A stretch of DNA of 64,000 bases from an uncultured Bacteroidales bacterium (GCA_903903985.1 CAIVAT010000057.1:1-64000), one strand, 5' to 3'; positions 44,865 to 55,215 are shown, counted from the first letter of the stretch. Made by a program: numbers and translations. The notes: generated from the sequence alone by a model not told the origin.

Positions 44865-44881
44865 GAAATTGTGACAATTTC
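44865..44881. promoter_or_regulatory. 17-bp palindrome, possible operator
   Basis: GAAATTGT-G-ACAATTTC is a perfect palindrome with 8-base arms, about 110 bases upstream of the hdrC -7 box. It may bind a dimeric regulator of the redox operon or of the divergent kinase. Confidence 0.4.
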
Positions 44882-45072
44882 CTGTAAGGCTAACCCCTAC
44901 ACAAAAATCAGTGTTTCCCTTACCACCGGGTAATCCGTTTTATTCGCTAAATTGCGAAGAGGAAACCGATTCATTTTTTCTCCGTATAAGTCCTTAAATT
45001 AACCATCACCCTCGGTTAACACTCTATGAATGTTCTTCTGGTTAACGGTTTGTGAATCAAAATAATTTATCC

Positions 45073-48000
45073 ATGAAACTGACCATTAAATCTCTGCTTG
45101 CCACCCTGTTCACCGTTTTTGTTTGCATGCTGGTGGTCGCCCTCTATTATGGCATGACCTCCCTCGGATCCATCGAGAATCAGACGAAAGGAATTGTTGA
45201 AACTGAGTTCACCAAATCGGATGAGGCCAGGAACATCCTGGAGACGTATAACTCCATTGCGGGTTATGAAAAGGAAATGCTGCTCAGCCTTTCACCTGAA
45301 AGGAAACGGGATCTCAAGGAACTTTACATGCAGGGATTCAGGAAAGCAGAGGCCGGGCTGGATGAACTTTTCGTGATGGAGGATGCCGACGGGAAAAAAT
45401 CCGTGTCTGAATTGAAACAAGGATTTAATGATTACCAGGAACTCCTGAACAAGGAGTATCAATGGTTCGTTGAAAACGGCCTTAAAAATAATTCCTCCCC
45501 CGGGCAGAAAGAAACCACTGGAAATCAGGTGACCCGGGAATCATCAAAAAAACTTGAAATCCTGCTCGAACAACTGGTGGATAAGAAATCATCAAGAATC
45601 AACTCGGCTTACTCCCATGCAGCGGAATCAGCTTCTATCTTTAAGTGGGCAGTTATCATCTTTCTGGTGACCCTTCTCCTGTTCGGCGTTGTGGTCCTGA
45701 CATCCATTATCTGGTTCGTTTACACCATGGTCGGCGGTGAACCCGGCATCATCAAGGAGATGACCAGGAAAATTACGGAAGGAGACCTTTCAGTGAAATT
45801 TCCGGCAGAAACGAAAGGAATTTTTAATTCGATCCGGATTCTTCAGCAAACGTTGGTGATCGTTGCGAATAAGGCTGAAAGGATTGCGGGCGGGGATTTT
45901 TCGGTTGAAATCACGCCCCAGTCTGAAGCCGATCAGTTGGGAAACTCGCTGGCAAAGATGACCCGGACCCTGACCGATCTGGGCATAGTGACAGAAGAGA
46001 TCTCGCAGGGAAATTTTATCAGGCGGATCGAGGTTAAAGGCAAGAACGACCTGGTTGCCAAATCAATCAACCGCATGAGCCAGAACCTGGAAAAGAACGA
46101 AAGACACAACCGGGATCAGAACTGGCTTAAAGACGGACTAAACAAACTCAGCATAGCGCTTTCGGGCGACCAGGCCCTTGACCAGATCACCTCGGCCTCC
46201 ATCAGTTTCATCGGGAGGTATCTTGAGGCAGGACGCGGAGTGCTCTATCTGAACAATACAGATAAAAAACAGTTGCATCTTGTCGGTTCCTTCGCTTTTA
46301 CCGAACGCGACCATCTTTCAAACGCCTATGATTACGGGCAGGGAGTGGTGGGCCAGGTCGCACTCGAAAAAAAGGCAATTTTACTCAGGAGCCTGTCACA
46401 TAACGAAGCCCCAATCAGCACGGGAACCACCCAGACATCACCATACAACACGTATACCTATCCGTTGCTGTATGAAAATGAGCTGCTGGGAGTTGTGGAA
46501 CTCGCCACCCTGACTCCATTCACCCCAATTCAAACGGCATTCCTTGACGAATCAAACCAGGTCATCGCTTCAGGAATGTTTTCTGCCATTCAAAGAATGA
46601 AAATCGAAGAACTGCTTGTGAATTCACAGGTTGCACAACGTGAAGCCGAGGAGAAGACCATGCAGGTACAGGAAGCAAATGCCCGTCTTGAGGAGCAGCA
46701 ACAGCAGATCCAGCAGCAGTCGGAAGAACTTCAGCAAAGCAACTCGCAACTGGAGGAACAGCAGCAACAGCTGCAGCAGCAGTCGGAAGAATTACAACAA
46801 ACCAACGCACAGCTGGAAGAACAGCAGCAACAACTCTTTCAGCAGACAGAAGAGCTCCAAAAGGGGAACGATCAGCTGCGCCAGGCAAAAGAAGATCTGG
46901 ACATCAAAGCGGGCGACCTGGAAATGTCGAACAAATACAAGAGTGATTTTCTCGCAACCATGTCACATGAATTGCGCACCCCGCTTAATTCCATCATTCT
47001 GCTTTCAAAAATGATGCAGAAGAACGAAAGGGGCAATTTCAGCGATGATGACATCAAGCGGGCCAGGGTGGTCCATTCTGCAGGGGAAGAACTGCTCAGG
47101 CTCATCAATGATATCCTTGATATTTCAAAAATCGACGCCGGTAAAACGACCCTGAGCATCAGCGATTTTTCTACTGAAACCCTGCTGAATGATCTGAGCC
47201 ACTTTTTTTCCTCTACCGCTAAAAACAAGGGAATTGCGCTTACCGTGGAAGATAACATCAAAACCACAATCACTACTGACAAGGACAAAGTTTCACAAGT
47301 CCTGCGCAATTTCATTTCCAATGCACTGAAATTCACCAAAACCGGTACGATCACCCTCAAAGCCGAAGAAAGCGGGAACCAGGAAAGACCTGTCAGAATA
47401 AGTGTTCAGGACACCGGGATCGGTATCGCCCCTGAAAAACACAAATTGATATTCGATGCATTTCAACAGGTTGACAGCTCCATTTCACGCGAATATGGCG
47501 GCACAGGGCTGGGCCTAACCATTTCACAGAAGCTTACTTCATTGTTGCAAGGAGAAATCGGGCTTTGGAGCGAGGAGGGCAAGGGCAGCGAGTTTGTACT
47601 GTTTTTACCCAGGATGCTTGTGCCGCATGCAGGCGATCAGGCCGAATATGCCAAACCAAAGTACAAGGGCAAAGATCGCCCGGCGGAAGCTGTTCCGGCT
47701 TTGGTTTCCGCCTCCGAAGTCTTTGTTGACGACCGTAAAACAATCGTGGCAGGTGAAAAGATCATTCTGATCGTCGAAGATGACAACAACTTTGCCGACA
47801 TCGTTGCAATGGTCGTACACAACATGAAAATGAAAGTGCTGCATGCATCCACCGCGGAACAGGGGCTTCATCTTGTGCAACAATACAAGGTAAACGGGAT
47901 CATTCTTGACCTTGTACTTCCCGACATGAACGGCGTTGATTTTTTACGCCGGTTGAAAAGTTTTAAAGATCTGAGGCATATTCCTGTTCAGATTATCTCC

Positions 48001-48921
48001 GGCCATGAGAAAAATCCCGAACTGATGCGGCTGGGGGCCCTTGATTTCCTTCAGAAACCGGTGGACCAGGAACAGATACAGGATGCGATACAGGGAATCC
48101 TGGATTTCAGTGAGAAAAATCCGAAAGACCTGCTGATCGTTGAAGATGATGAGAACCACAGGGAAGCGCTTACCGACCTGATCAGGAGCCCGGATATCCG
48201 CATCACGGGGGTAGACACGGAGGAAGATGCTCTAGAAGAGCTGAAAAAAGGAATTTATGATGCAGTGATTATCGACCTGGGTCTGAAATCGGGCAGCGGA
48301 ATGAACATCTGTAAATATGCCCGCGAAAACCAGATCAAAGTACCGATTATTGTCTATACCGGGAAACAACTGTCAGCCGTTGAAGAAAAAGAACTGAAAC
48401 GGTATACCGACCGCATCATCATTAAAACAGTTCATTCTGAAAACCGCCTGCTGGACGAACTCATGCTTTTTCTTCACCAGACCCAGGATGCATCCCGCGA
48501 AGCCCCCCCCGTTGCTTATGATTTGAATACCAAGATGAAACGGCTGACCGGGAAAACAATCCTGGTGGTTGACGATGATATTAAAAACGTTTTTGTACTG
48601 AGTACCGCGCTGGAGGAACATGGCGCAAAGGTGATCGATGCCCAGAACGGGCAGGAAGCCCTGGCCCTGCTCGAAAAAAAACCCGTTGACCTCGTGCTCA
48701 TGGACATCATGATGCCCGTGATGGATGGCTATACCGCCATGAAAAAGATCAGGGAAGACAACCGGTTGAAACACCTTCCGGTCATTGCACTCACCGCCAA
48801 GGCATTGAAGGAGGACCGTGAGAAATGCATATCAGCGGGTGCCGATGATTATCTTGCCAAGCCAGTGGATTATGACATGCTCATCGGATTGGCCGAAGCC
48901 TGGTGCCAGAAAAAATATTGA
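45073..48921 (+). CDS. hybrid histidine kinase with three receiver domains
   Basis: A 1282-residue membrane kinase. Order: TM1 (about 10-30), a helical periplasmic sensor with SYSH-type ending, TM2 (about 190-215), HAMP-like segments (about 220-350), GAF (about 360-515), a Gln-rich coiled coil of repeats of the form LEEQQQQLQQQSEELQQ (about 530-615), HisKA with SHELRTPLNS (His near 633), HATPase, then receivers at about 897-1010 (LDLVLPD), 1019-1130 (IDLGLKS) and 1161-1280 (MDIMMPV). It starts a four-gene signalling unit with a CheB-CheR fusion and two receiver-kinases. ATG 45073 is preferred; the GTG at 45052 would add seven residues. The layout resembles developmental or stress phosphorelay kinases. 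Confidence 0.88.
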   Translation: MKLTIKSLLATLFTVFVCMLVVALYYGMTSLGSIENQTKGIVETEFTKSDEARNILETYNSIAGYEKEMLLSLSPERKRDLKELYMQGFRKAEAGLDELFVMEDADGKKSVSELKQGFNDYQELLNKEYQWFVENGLKNNSSPGQKETTGNQVTRESSKKLEILLEQLVDKKSSRINSAYSHAAESASIFKWAVIIFLVTLLLFGVVVLTSIIWFVYTMVGGEPGIIKEMTRKITEGDLSVKFPAETKGIFNSIRILQQTLVIVANKAERIAGGDFSVEITPQSEADQLGNSLAKMTRTLTDLGIVTEEISQGNFIRRIEVKGKNDLVAKSINRMSQNLEKNERHNRDQNWLKDGLNKLSIALSGDQALDQITSASISFIGRYLEAGRGVLYLNNTDKKQLHLVGSFAFTERDHLSNAYDYGQGVVGQVALEKKAILLRSLSHNEAPISTGTTQTSPYNTYTYPLLYENELLGVVELATLTPFTPIQTAFLDESNQVIASGMFSAIQRMKIEELLVNSQVAQREAEEKTMQVQEANARLEEQQQQIQQQSEELQQSNSQLEEQQQQLQQQSEELQQTNAQLEEQQQQLFQQTEELQKGNDQLRQAKEDLDIKAGDLEMSNKYKSDFLATMSHELRTPLNSIILLSKMMQKNERGNFSDDDIKRARVVHSAGEELLRLINDILDISKIDAGKTTLSISDFSTETLLNDLSHFFSSTAKNKGIALTVEDNIKTTITTDKDKVSQVLRNFISNALKFTKTGTITLKAEESGNQERPVRISVQDTGIGIAPEKHKLIFDAFQQVDSSISREYGGTGLGLTISQKLTSLLQGEIGLWSEEGKGSEFVLFLPRMLVPHAGDQAEYAKPKYKGKDRPAEAVPALVSASEVFVDDRKTIVAGEKIILIVEDDNNFADIVAMVVHNMKMKVLHASTAEQGLHLVQQYKVNGIILDLVLPDMNGVDFLRRLKSFKDLRHIPVQIISGHEKNPELMRLGALDFLQKPVDQEQIQDAIQGILDFSEKNPKDLLIVEDDENHREALTDLIRSPDIRITGVDTEEDALEELKKGIYDAVIIDLGLKSGSGMNICKYARENQIKVPIIVYTGKQLSAVEEKELKRYTDRIIIKTVHSENRLLDELMLFLHQTQDASREAPPVAYDLNTKMKRLTGKTILVVDDDIKNVFVLSTALEEHGAKVIDAQNGQEALALLEKKPVDLVLMDIMMPVMDGYTAMKKIREDNRLKHLPVIALTAKALKEDREKCISAGADDYLAKPVDYDMLIGLAEAWCQKKY

Positions 48922-48923
48922 CC

Positions 48924-50603
48924 ATGAATGTGCACGCAGTCGATACGCGAAAATCGCTTCATATTTCGGTGCAGGGGAACCTTCAATCACAGGCCGACCT
49001 GGAAGAGTTTTTTTCGTTGCTGAAACCCGGCAGCCATAAGGAAGTTGAACTTACTTTTTTTGACGCCCGCATCTTGCCGGCAGAAGTGATGACAGGAATA
49101 AAGTCCTTTGCTGCTCAAAACAAATCCATCAAATTAAAAATCAATGTGTTTCACCGTTACCTCGGGTCCTATTTTTACAGGCTCGGCGTTCCGTGCCATG
49201 TGATGCAGCAGCATTCTCTTGAATACCGTGAAACCAAAAAAATCAAGGCCATTGTGCTCGGCGGATCTGCCGGTAGCCTGGATAAAATCATGTCGATCAT
49301 GGCAACTCTTCCTCCCAGGGATATCTCGGTATTCATTGTCCAGCATATCCTTGAAAATGAACCCAATTACCTGGGAGAGATTCTTGAAAGAAGTACAGGC
49401 TTTAAGGTCGTGCCCCTTACCAACAACATGCCCGTCAGGCCCAACTGTGTTTATATTGCCCCCCCTGCACATCATTTAACAGTTGATAACGGAAAGATCA
49501 GGCTCTCTGCCGAGGCAAAAAGGAACTTCGCCCGGCCCTCCATCGAAACCACGTTCGAATCGCTTGCCATCGAGTACAAGAATGGACTGATCGCTGTGAT
49601 GCTGTGCGGATATGGCGATGACGGCAGAGAAGCCTTCTCCTTGCTGAAAGAGCACGGCGCCACCACCATCATTGAGGATCCCAACGACTGCGAGGCCAGG
49701 GAGCTGGTGCTGAATGCGTGGAAAACCGGGTTGGTTGACTATAAGTTTCCCCTTCCCGAACTTTCCTCGTACCTCGCAAGGATCATTGAACCGGAAACCC
49801 TTAAAATAGATGAGGGAGCACTGAAGCGGTTCTTCAACAAGCTCAACGATCATTATGGTTACGATTACCGTCATTATAATGTTCAGAGTGCCTCCCGCCG
49901 CATTGCACGGGTGATGGCCGATAATCATATTTTTTCATTCCGACGGTTTGAAGACTTTGTAATGCAGGATCCCGATCTGTTCGAAAACCTGTTTCTGGAA
50001 TGCTCCATCAATGTAACAGAATTTTTCAGAAATCCAACGGCCTATCTATCGATTCGCCAGAAGGTTCTGCCTTATCTCGACTCCTTTCCTCATATCAAAA
50101 TATGGAGTGCGGGATGTTCCACCGGGCAGGAGGCTGTATCCCTGGCAATCCTGCTGGATGAACTCGGAATACTGCATAAATCGCAGATTTACGCTTCCGA
50201 TATCAATCCGTTTGTAGTGGAAGAGGCCCAGAATGGCGTTTATTCTCCGGAAATGTTGGAAAACAGCCGTGAAAATTACAGGATCTCAGGTGGTTCAGCC
50301 GATTTCAGTCATTATTTTACCATCCATGACGGCTATGCCCGCGTGAAACCCCATTTAAAGGAACGGATATTGTTTTTTCAGCACAGCCTGCTGAATAAAG
50401 GAGTCTTCAATGAGTTTCATCTGATCCTTTGCCGTAATGTGCTCATTTACTTCGACCAGACCCTTCAAAAGGCAGTGCTCGACCTTTTTTACCGTTCCCT
50501 CGATATGAACGGATTTCTCGTGCTTGGCGAAAGTGAAAATGTGGCCTCTTACCCAATTGGGTTCCAGGTATTTGATAAATCAAATAAGATTTTTAAAAAA
50601 TAA
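48924..50603 (+). CDS. CheB-CheR fusion with N-terminal STAS-like region
   Basis: A 559-residue protein. Residues 1-100 resemble a STAS-like or small alpha-beta domain (KSLHISVQGNLQSQADLEEF, then VELTFFDARILPAEV). CheB methylesterase follows (about 105-290) with GGSAGS, VQHI and CGYGDDG supplying the Ser-His-Asp triad. A CheR methyltransferase fills the C-terminal half (about 295-559) with NVTEFFRN, GCSTGQEA and ILCRNVLIYF. Such fusions work in non-chemotaxis sensory modules by modifying partner kinases; no chemoreceptor gene is in the window. It starts two bases after the hybrid kinase stop. Confidence 0.85.
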   Translation: MNVHAVDTRKSLHISVQGNLQSQADLEEFFSLLKPGSHKEVELTFFDARILPAEVMTGIKSFAAQNKSIKLKINVFHRYLGSYFYRLGVPCHVMQQHSLEYRETKKIKAIVLGGSAGSLDKIMSIMATLPPRDISVFIVQHILENEPNYLGEILERSTGFKVVPLTNNMPVRPNCVYIAPPAHHLTVDNGKIRLSAEAKRNFARPSIETTFESLAIEYKNGLIAVMLCGYGDDGREAFSLLKEHGATTIIEDPNDCEARELVLNAWKTGLVDYKFPLPELSSYLARIIEPETLKIDEGALKRFFNKLNDHYGYDYRHYNVQSASRRIARVMADNHIFSFRRFEDFVMQDPDLFENLFLECSINVTEFFRNPTAYLSIRQKVLPYLDSFPHIKIWSAGCSTGQEAVSLAILLDELGILHKSQIYASDINPFVVEEAQNGVYSPEMLENSRENYRISGGSADFSHYFTIHDGYARVKPHLKERILFFQHSLLNKGVFNEFHLILCRNVLIYFDQTLQKAVLDLFYRSLDMNGFLVLGESENVASYPIGFQVFDKSNKIFKK

Positions 50604-50615
50604 TCTGATCATTCC

Positions 50616-51821
50616 ATGGAAGCAAATTTTAAGCCCGATATATTGATAGTGGATGACTTTGAGCATAACATCTTTGCTTTGCGATCGCTGATCGAGGAGC
50701 ATTTTGATGCCAATCTCATTGAAGCCACTTCCGGGGAGCAGGTTTTGCACATTGTCAATATGCGTGCCATCGACCTGATCCTGATGGATGTGATGATGCC
50801 CGGCATGGATGGATTTGAAACAGCGCGGTTGATTAAAAACCGCCCGAAAACATCCAACATCCCCATCATTTTCATCTCCGCATATGATCCCACACAGAAA
50901 CTGCTCGAAAAGGGAATTGCCGCCGGAGGGTACGACTACCTGACCAAACCGATCGACGACAACCAGCTGGTATACCGGCTTAAAATGTACCTGCGCTTTA
51001 TCAGACACGAATACCTGATGAACCTGCATCTTCGGGAACTAAACCTGAAACTCATCGAGGAAATTGAAGAAAGAAAGGCGACTGAACTCAGTTTATACCA
51101 TTCGCAAAACGAGTTGAAGGCTGCCAATTCCTCCAAGGATAAATTCTTTTCAATCATCGCCCACGACCTGAAAAACCCATTCAATGGCATCATCGGATTG
51201 AGCAGTCTGCTGATTGATGACTATGACAGCTTCCCCGTGGAAGAGCAAAAAGAATTCATCCAAAATATCAAGAGCACTGCTGAAAACACATTCCGGTTAT
51301 TGCAAAACCTGCTCGAATGGTCGCAAACACAAACCGGTCAAATCCATTTCGACCCGGTACAATTTGCATTGGCCTCCATCACCGATGAGATTGTCGACCT
51401 GGTCAAAACCTCTGCAGGAAATAAAAATATTACCGTGCACACAGCCATATCGCCGGAAATAGAAATTTTTGCTGATAAAAACATGATCAACACCGTCATC
51501 CGGAATTTACTGCTGAACGCTGTCAAATTCACAAAAAGCGGGGGCAGGGTTGTTCTCTCGGCGCGAAATGCCAGCAGCATGGTTGAAATAAGCGTGGCAG
51601 ACAACGGCATCGGAATGAACCAGGAAACCATCAACAAATTGTTTTGCATCGATTGCAACATGGTCTCCTACGGCACGGAGGGAGAACAGGGAACCGGTCT
51701 GGGATTGATCCTCTGCAAAGAGTTTGTTGAGAAAAACGGAGGCATGATCCGTGTTGACAGCCAGGTGGGCGCAGGAAGTACTTTTACGGTTTCCATACCG
51801 GAAACAGCTCAAGTAAATTGA
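50616..51821 (+). CDS. receiver-histidine kinase, paralogue 1
   Basis: A 401-residue soluble protein. The N-terminal receiver (about 6-125) has ILIVDDFEHN and LMDVMMPGMDG with the phospho-Asp near 54 and LTKP as the conserved Lys. A coiled linker leads to HisKA with FFSIIAHDLKNPFNGIIG (His near 182) and HATPase with NAVKFT, DNGIGM and GTGLGL. It can receive a phosphate and signal onward. It is closely related to the following gene and probably arose by tandem duplication. Confidence 0.88.
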   Translation: MEANFKPDILIVDDFEHNIFALRSLIEEHFDANLIEATSGEQVLHIVNMRAIDLILMDVMMPGMDGFETARLIKNRPKTSNIPIIFISAYDPTQKLLEKGIAAGGYDYLTKPIDDNQLVYRLKMYLRFIRHEYLMNLHLRELNLKLIEEIEERKATELSLYHSQNELKAANSSKDKFFSIIAHDLKNPFNGIIGLSSLLIDDYDSFPVEEQKEFIQNIKSTAENTFRLLQNLLEWSQTQTGQIHFDPVQFALASITDEIVDLVKTSAGNKNITVHTAISPEIEIFADKNMINTVIRNLLLNAVKFTKSGGRVVLSARNASSMVEISVADNGIGMNQETINKLFCIDCNMVSYGTEGEQGTGLGLILCKEFVEKNGGMIRVDSQVGAGSTFTVSIPETAQVN

Positions 51822-51829
51822 ACAACTTT

Positions 51830-53062
51830 ATGGAAAAGACGGAAAAAAACACGATCCTGATTGTTGACGACAACCCGAACAATCTTTACTCGCTGCACGA
51901 GCTGATCAATGAAAATTTCCGGGTGGAAGTTGTTGAAGCAAAATCGGGCTTTGAAGCCTTGCGCATCATCAGCGAGCAAACGATCGATTTATGCCTGATG
52001 GATGTCCAGATGCCGGAGATGGATGGCTTTGAAACGGCTAAGCTTGTGCACTCACGGCCGAAAACAGCTCACATCCCGGTGATTTTCATCACGGCTTTCG
52101 ACCCCAATAAAATCCTGATGGAAAAAGGATTAAATGCCGGGGGCCTTGATTACCTGACCAAACCCATCGACGATGTTCAAATCGTCAACACACTGAATAT
52201 GTACCTCCGGTTTCTTGACCGCGAACGAACCATCAACAGCGGCCTTGAAGAAAAAGTGCAAATGCGCACGATGGAACTTCAGAACATCAACCGGAAACTC
52301 GAGCTTGAAATAGAGGAACGGAAAAGGGCAGAAACCGCTTTGCAGGAATCGGAAAAGAAACTGAAAGAAGCCAATGCCGCCAAGGATAAGTTCTTTTCCA
52401 TCATTGCCCATGATCTCCGCAATCCGTTCAATGCGGTTATCGGGTTTTCAAATTTACTTCGCGAGAACATTAATGAATTCGACATCAAGGAGATCAGTGA
52501 ATATATCGGGTACATCAATGATTCAGCCATCCATGCCTATACTTTGCTGGGCAACCTGCTTGACTGGGCCAGTTCACAAACGAACAACATCCGGTTTAAG
52601 CCGGGGGCCGTCAACATCAGCGACATTATCAATGCAATACTGCTGATCCTGTCGGGAGAAGCCAGTAAAAAAAACATATCCATTTCCAACACGGTTCCTG
52701 CCTTGTTCGTTGTATTCGCCGATTCCAATATGGTTTCTACTGTTTTTCGGAACCTTGTGTCAAATGCCATTAAATTCACCCGGCCGGGCGGAATGATCAC
52801 CATCTCTTCACACCCTACCGAAGGATACAATGAATTTACGGTAGCCGACAATGGCGTGGGCATTCAGAAAAAGGATATTGAAAACATGTTCCGGATCGAT
52901 ACCAAAATCAACACCAGGGGCACTGCACAAGAACCAGGGACCGGACTGGGGCTGATCCTGTGCAAGGAATTTATCGAGAAAAACTCCGGAACGATCCGCG
53001 TGGAAAGCGAACCAGGTATCGGAAGCCGGTTTACATTCACTCTGCCGTCTGTTTCGGGATGA
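51830..53062 (+). CDS. receiver-histidine kinase, paralogue 2
   Basis: A 410-residue protein with the same layout as its upstream neighbour: receiver with ILIVDDNPNN and LMDVQMPEMDG (Asp near 57), linker, HisKA with FFSIIAHDLRNPFNAVIG (His near 196), and HATPase ending GTGLGLILC. The frame is open to a TTG at 51818 that overlaps the previous stop, but ATG 51830 gives the natural receiver start. It completes the four-gene signalling unit. Confidence 0.88.
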   Translation: MEKTEKNTILIVDDNPNNLYSLHELINENFRVEVVEAKSGFEALRIISEQTIDLCLMDVQMPEMDGFETAKLVHSRPKTAHIPVIFITAFDPNKILMEKGLNAGGLDYLTKPIDDVQIVNTLNMYLRFLDRERTINSGLEEKVQMRTMELQNINRKLELEIEERKRAETALQESEKKLKEANAAKDKFFSIIAHDLRNPFNAVIGFSNLLRENINEFDIKEISEYIGYINDSAIHAYTLLGNLLDWASSQTNNIRFKPGAVNISDIINAILLILSGEASKKNISISNTVPALFVVFADSNMVSTVFRNLVSNAIKFTRPGGMITISSHPTEGYNEFTVADNGVGIQKKDIENMFRIDTKINTRGTAQEPGTGLGLILCKEFIEKNSGTIRVESEPGIGSRFTFTLPSVSG

Positions 53063-53208
53063 TACAGCAAAACAGTACCTTTTTTCGAAAATATTGTCAA
53101 CTTCGAAAATTGTTTTTAATTTTAGCACCTTATAAACACAACAACGAGCTTCCGTTGACGAAGCAACATCGCTGATCAACAGGAAGTTGAATTGAAATAT
53201 TTGCGGCC

Positions 53209-55116
53209 ATGTTGAAAAAAATCCAGTTGCTTATTCTTCTTATTGCGACGCAAAGTTTCACAGCCCGTGCCTGGGTCTATCCCGAACACAGGGATATTGC
53301 CGTTATTGCCATTCAGAAACTTGATTCCGCACACCGGGCATTGCTTGACAGAATTTGGGCGCTGGCCCGCAAAGGTTATGAATCAAGGCTTGATGCGTCT
53401 GCAGCCGATGCATCACAGGGAGAGCATCCGAAGTACCTCGACTATGCAGCCTTCCCTGCCATCGCCGGCGATCATTCCACATCGGCCGACAATATGCTGT
53501 TCAACATCCTTCACACCGACTGGATCATGAATGTTGCAGATGTTACCGCCCGTCTCAAGGCCGGGCTTGCCGATTCTAAAGACCGGAGTGACAGGGAAAG
53601 CGAACTGCGCAACTCAGACCTTCGTTTGCTCAGGGCCGACCCTGAATATGTATCAAGGGCCGGATCGAACAATGTCCATTTCATGATGGCACGGCCAGGT
53701 GAGAATACATCTGCCGGGAGTTATTTTGACAGTTGCTTTATGGAAGGGGCCGAACTTAACCTGGTTGGCACTTATAAATGGTACCATGCAAGCGCCTTGT
53801 CAAAAGCCAGCCGGCTATCCGCCCCTGCCTTGACCCCCGAACAACGGTCGGCGCTCGCACTTGCTGCCATGGCTGACGAAGCCTTCTCCCTGCATTTCCT
53901 GGAGGATGCATTTGCCTCGGGCCATGTGGCAGGCATCTGGGGAAATGCGGCTTTGCGTAAAGGCACCCACGACTATTATGATGAACATGGACTTGAAATC
54001 TCCACCTGGCAGGGGGAACGGCTTGTATTAACAGGCGACGCCTACATGCGCAGGCGCGATGCCGAAAGGGCGGCAAATACGGTCCTTTTAAGCCTGAACC
54101 AGTTCCTGGATGCCGTCAATAAAAAGGAGGATCAATCCGCATATGGCGGTCAGCCGGGAGTTTTATCACCCGACACTTTTAACATTGCAAAAGCAATGAA
54201 AATGCCCTATCGCCAGATCGATCCTGCATCAAGGGCATTGACGGACATGGTGCTTGTCACCACTCCGGTTCCGGGTTTGAACACCGGCCTGGGTGAAATT
54301 CCAAGGTTCCGTTCGGAACTTGGGCCTTTTATTGGAATTGCACCGGCGGCAAGGATTTCGGTATTATCCGGCGGATTCGGAACCGGCCAGGTTACAGCCG
54401 GGACCATCGCGGGGCTCGAAGTTGCACTGCACATTGGCCTTGGACTGGATGGGATACTGAATGAATCCGGCGACGGGCTGGTGTTCGTCGATCTTGGCTG
54501 GCGATTGGACGCGGCCTCTTCCATTAAACTTGAAAAGGACCCGGGATACAAAGAATTCGGTTCAATTCTTTCTGCCATCCCAAGCCGGGAGGCAATCTAC
54601 TTCCGGATTCGTTTGCCCTATTATGTAATCCCGGGCGACCTTGTCATCCTGGGTCCGCTCCTTTTCCTGGTTGCCCCCAAAAGCCTCAGCAACGTGGTAT
54701 CCACTGCCGGCGCGGGAGGCCTGATTCCCTGGCAAACAGGGATGGTTACGCCCATCGGCAGGTTCCAGTTCATCGTTGGGCGGGAAATCGGCGTGACCTT
54801 CTATGGTTCGGTTCAGGGCGCTGATTCCTACCTGCTGCCCGACTGGGATGTGACGGGTGGCCTGGTCCTGTTTTCAATGCATACGACCCATCTTGAGTTT
54901 CCAATCCTGGAGTACCGTCCTGTCAGAACGTTTTCGCGCAGGCAAAGCGCAAGCATGGTCATGCAGATCAATGCCGGCGTTGACCTCCCGGGAAAAGTAA
55001 CCATGATCGAGCCGGCAGATGCCATACCCATGAAGCTGAAACCCATATGGACCGTTGGTATCAGGCTGGCTTTTGACTGGCGGTACTATTACGCCAGAAA
55101 AAAAACAACAAAATAA
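53209..55116 (+). CDS. S1/P1-nuclease-like secreted protein with barrel-like C-terminus
   Basis: A 635-residue secreted protein. After the signal peptide (residues 1-21) the mature start A-W-V-Y-P-E-H is like the N-terminal Trp/His that binds zinc in S1/P1 nucleases and phospholipase C. A later HFLEDAFASGHVAG near residue 230 with a following THDYY supplies further candidate metal-binding His and Asp. The second half (about 350-635) is beta-rich with repeated GL, YGS and LEF strands and ends near an aromatic stretch, suggesting an outer-membrane barrel. This combination would be an outer-membrane-tethered zinc phosphodiesterase or phospholipase. Family assignment is moderate; the substrate is unknown. 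Confidence 0.6.
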   Translation: MLKKIQLLILLIATQSFTARAWVYPEHRDIAVIAIQKLDSAHRALLDRIWALARKGYESRLDASAADASQGEHPKYLDYAAFPAIAGDHSTSADNMLFNILHTDWIMNVADVTARLKAGLADSKDRSDRESELRNSDLRLLRADPEYVSRAGSNNVHFMMARPGENTSAGSYFDSCFMEGAELNLVGTYKWYHASALSKASRLSAPALTPEQRSALALAAMADEAFSLHFLEDAFASGHVAGIWGNAALRKGTHDYYDEHGLEISTWQGERLVLTGDAYMRRRDAERAANTVLLSLNQFLDAVNKKEDQSAYGGQPGVLSPDTFNIAKAMKMPYRQIDPASRALTDMVLVTTPVPGLNTGLGEIPRFRSELGPFIGIAPAARISVLSGGFGTGQVTAGTIAGLEVALHIGLGLDGILNESGDGLVFVDLGWRLDAASSIKLEKDPGYKEFGSILSAIPSREAIYFRIRLPYYVIPGDLVILGPLLFLVAPKSLSNVVSTAGAGGLIPWQTGMVTPIGRFQFIVGREIGVTFYGSVQGADSYLLPDWDVTGGLVLFSMHTTHLEFPILEYRPVRTFSRRQSASMVMQINAGVDLPGKVTMIEPADAIPMKLKPIWTVGIRLAFDWRYYYARKKTTK

Positions 55117-55183
55117 AACACTGCATGAACCATCCTGACAGAATAATTAGATTTGTCGAATTTTTATCCGTTTTAAGACCTGA

Positions 55184-55215
55184 TTGTCTTTGAAAAAATT
55201 GTGCACTAAATTTAC
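55184..55215 (+). promoter_or_regulatory. candidate promoter for the FGE-OmpA gene
   Basis: TTG at 55184-55186, a 20-base spacer, then TAAATTTAC at 55207-55215, one base off TAnnTTTGC, 12 bases before the start codon. Confidence 0.4.

Larger units (their letters stand above)
44756..45072. other. divergent intergenic region, hdrC / hybrid kinase
   Basis: About 320 bases separate the divergent units. They hold a GTGAC repeat (44837-44863), a 17-bp palindrome (44865-44881) and two direct GGTTAAC copies at 45014-45020 and 45040-45046 just before the kinase, 26 bases apart. No gene is visible. Confidence 0.5.
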
